The translations under genes and the position numbers were made by a program. The notes under the pieces are model-generated. The model had not been told where the DNA came from. It saw only the letters and a program-made list of their open reading frames with translations, and did no database searches. From Oscillospiraceae bacterium (GTDB lineage: Bacteria; Bacillota; Clostridia; Oscillospirales; Oscillospiraceae), in NCBI GenBank assembly GCA_017539635.1, contig JAFYCQ010000160.1, positions 1 to 5,959 on the forward strand: 5,959 bases of DNA, in the 5' to 3' direction. Shown one piece after another: positions 5,785 through 5,959 of the stretch. The stretch's first letter is position 1. Each line of letters begins with the position of its first letter.

Positions 5785-5959
5785 ATGATAGATTTTCAAT
5801 GTAAATCTTTTTACGACGTCAATGACTTGAGACGCCTTGTCTCCGTTCTGCGGGGAGAAGGGGGGTGCCCCTGGGACAGGGAGCAGACCCATGAGAGCAT
5901 CCGCAGATGCATGCTGGAGGAGGCCTATGAGGCGGCGGAGGCCATTGACGAAAAGAGCA
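5785..5959 (+). CDS. mazG: MazG family nucleoside triphosphate pyrophosphohydrolase (5' part, cut by the window edge)
   Basis: Only the first 58 codons are present. They carry the MazG hallmark: a leading LRRLVSVLRGEGGCPWDREQ followed by TH, then MLEEAYEAAEAIDE, where the EExxE-type acidic residues are the Mg-binding site of the first MazG domain. MazG hydrolyses NTPs and dNTPs to monophosphates and pyrophosphate, clearing abnormal nucleotides, and in some species lowers (p)ppGpp. The ATG at 5785 follows TGAGG (5772-5776) with 8 bp between; an ATG at 5771 hits a stop after five codons. No clear terminator lies in the 58-bp gap after the flippase gene, so the two are probably cotranscribed. 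In the Bacillus homologue YabN, a tetrapyrrole-methylase-like domain precedes MazG. This protein starts almost directly with MazG, so it lacks that N-terminal domain. Confidence 0.92.
   Translation, partial: MIDFQCKSFYDVNDLRRLVSVLRGEGGCPWDREQTHESIRRCMLEEAYEAAEAIDEKS

Noticed and set aside
1..5959. tRNA, rRNA, CRISPR array or full insertion sequence
   Set aside because: No cloverleaf, rRNA-like segment, regular spaced repeats or transposase reading frame was seen on either strand.

Overview
The window looks like chromosomal DNA from a GC-rich, endospore-lineage Clostridia (Firmicutes), probably an Oscillospiraceae-type gut anaerobe. This is inferred from a DnaD-type primosome protein beside a DnaI/DnaC-type helicase loader, a SpoVB/MurJ-type flippase followed by MazG (the yabM-yabN order of Bacillus and Clostridia), strong AGGAGG-like ribosome binding sites, frequent TTG and GTG starts, and GC-rich third codon positions. 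No species is assigned.

Layout, all confident genes on the + strand. 1-369 holds no confident gene: possibly the last codons of an upstream gene (stop at 48-50), a rho-independent terminator (71-93), a 164-bp imperfect palindrome with perfect 18-bp arms (135-298) that encloses a 47-codon minus-strand small ORF, and a strong sigma-A promoter (298-327). 370-3803 is a tight four-gene operon: LysR-type regulator, dCMP deaminase, DnaD/DnaB-like primosome protein and DnaC/DnaI-like helicase loader. The three gaps are 20, 22 and 20 bp, and the operon ends in a strong terminator (3820-3860). 3861-4112 is AT-rich and carries a cluster of DnaA-box-like nonamers, a minus-oriented hairpin and a promoter. 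4113-5726 encodes a 14-TM SpoVB/MurJ-type flippase, and the 5' end of mazG (5785 onward) runs off the right edge.

Functionally, the first operon joins a step of dTTP precursor supply (dCMP to dUMP) to two helicase-loading proteins, under or beside a LysR regulator of unknown effector. The second unit pairs a lipid-linked-sugar flippase with a house-cleaning NTP pyrophosphatase, a neighbourhood that in Bacillus lies in the spore and cell-division cluster near the origin.

The main genes are from known families. The less explained parts are the foldback element with its internal small ORF abutting the lysR promoter, and the DnaA-box-like cluster directly behind the helicase-loader operon.
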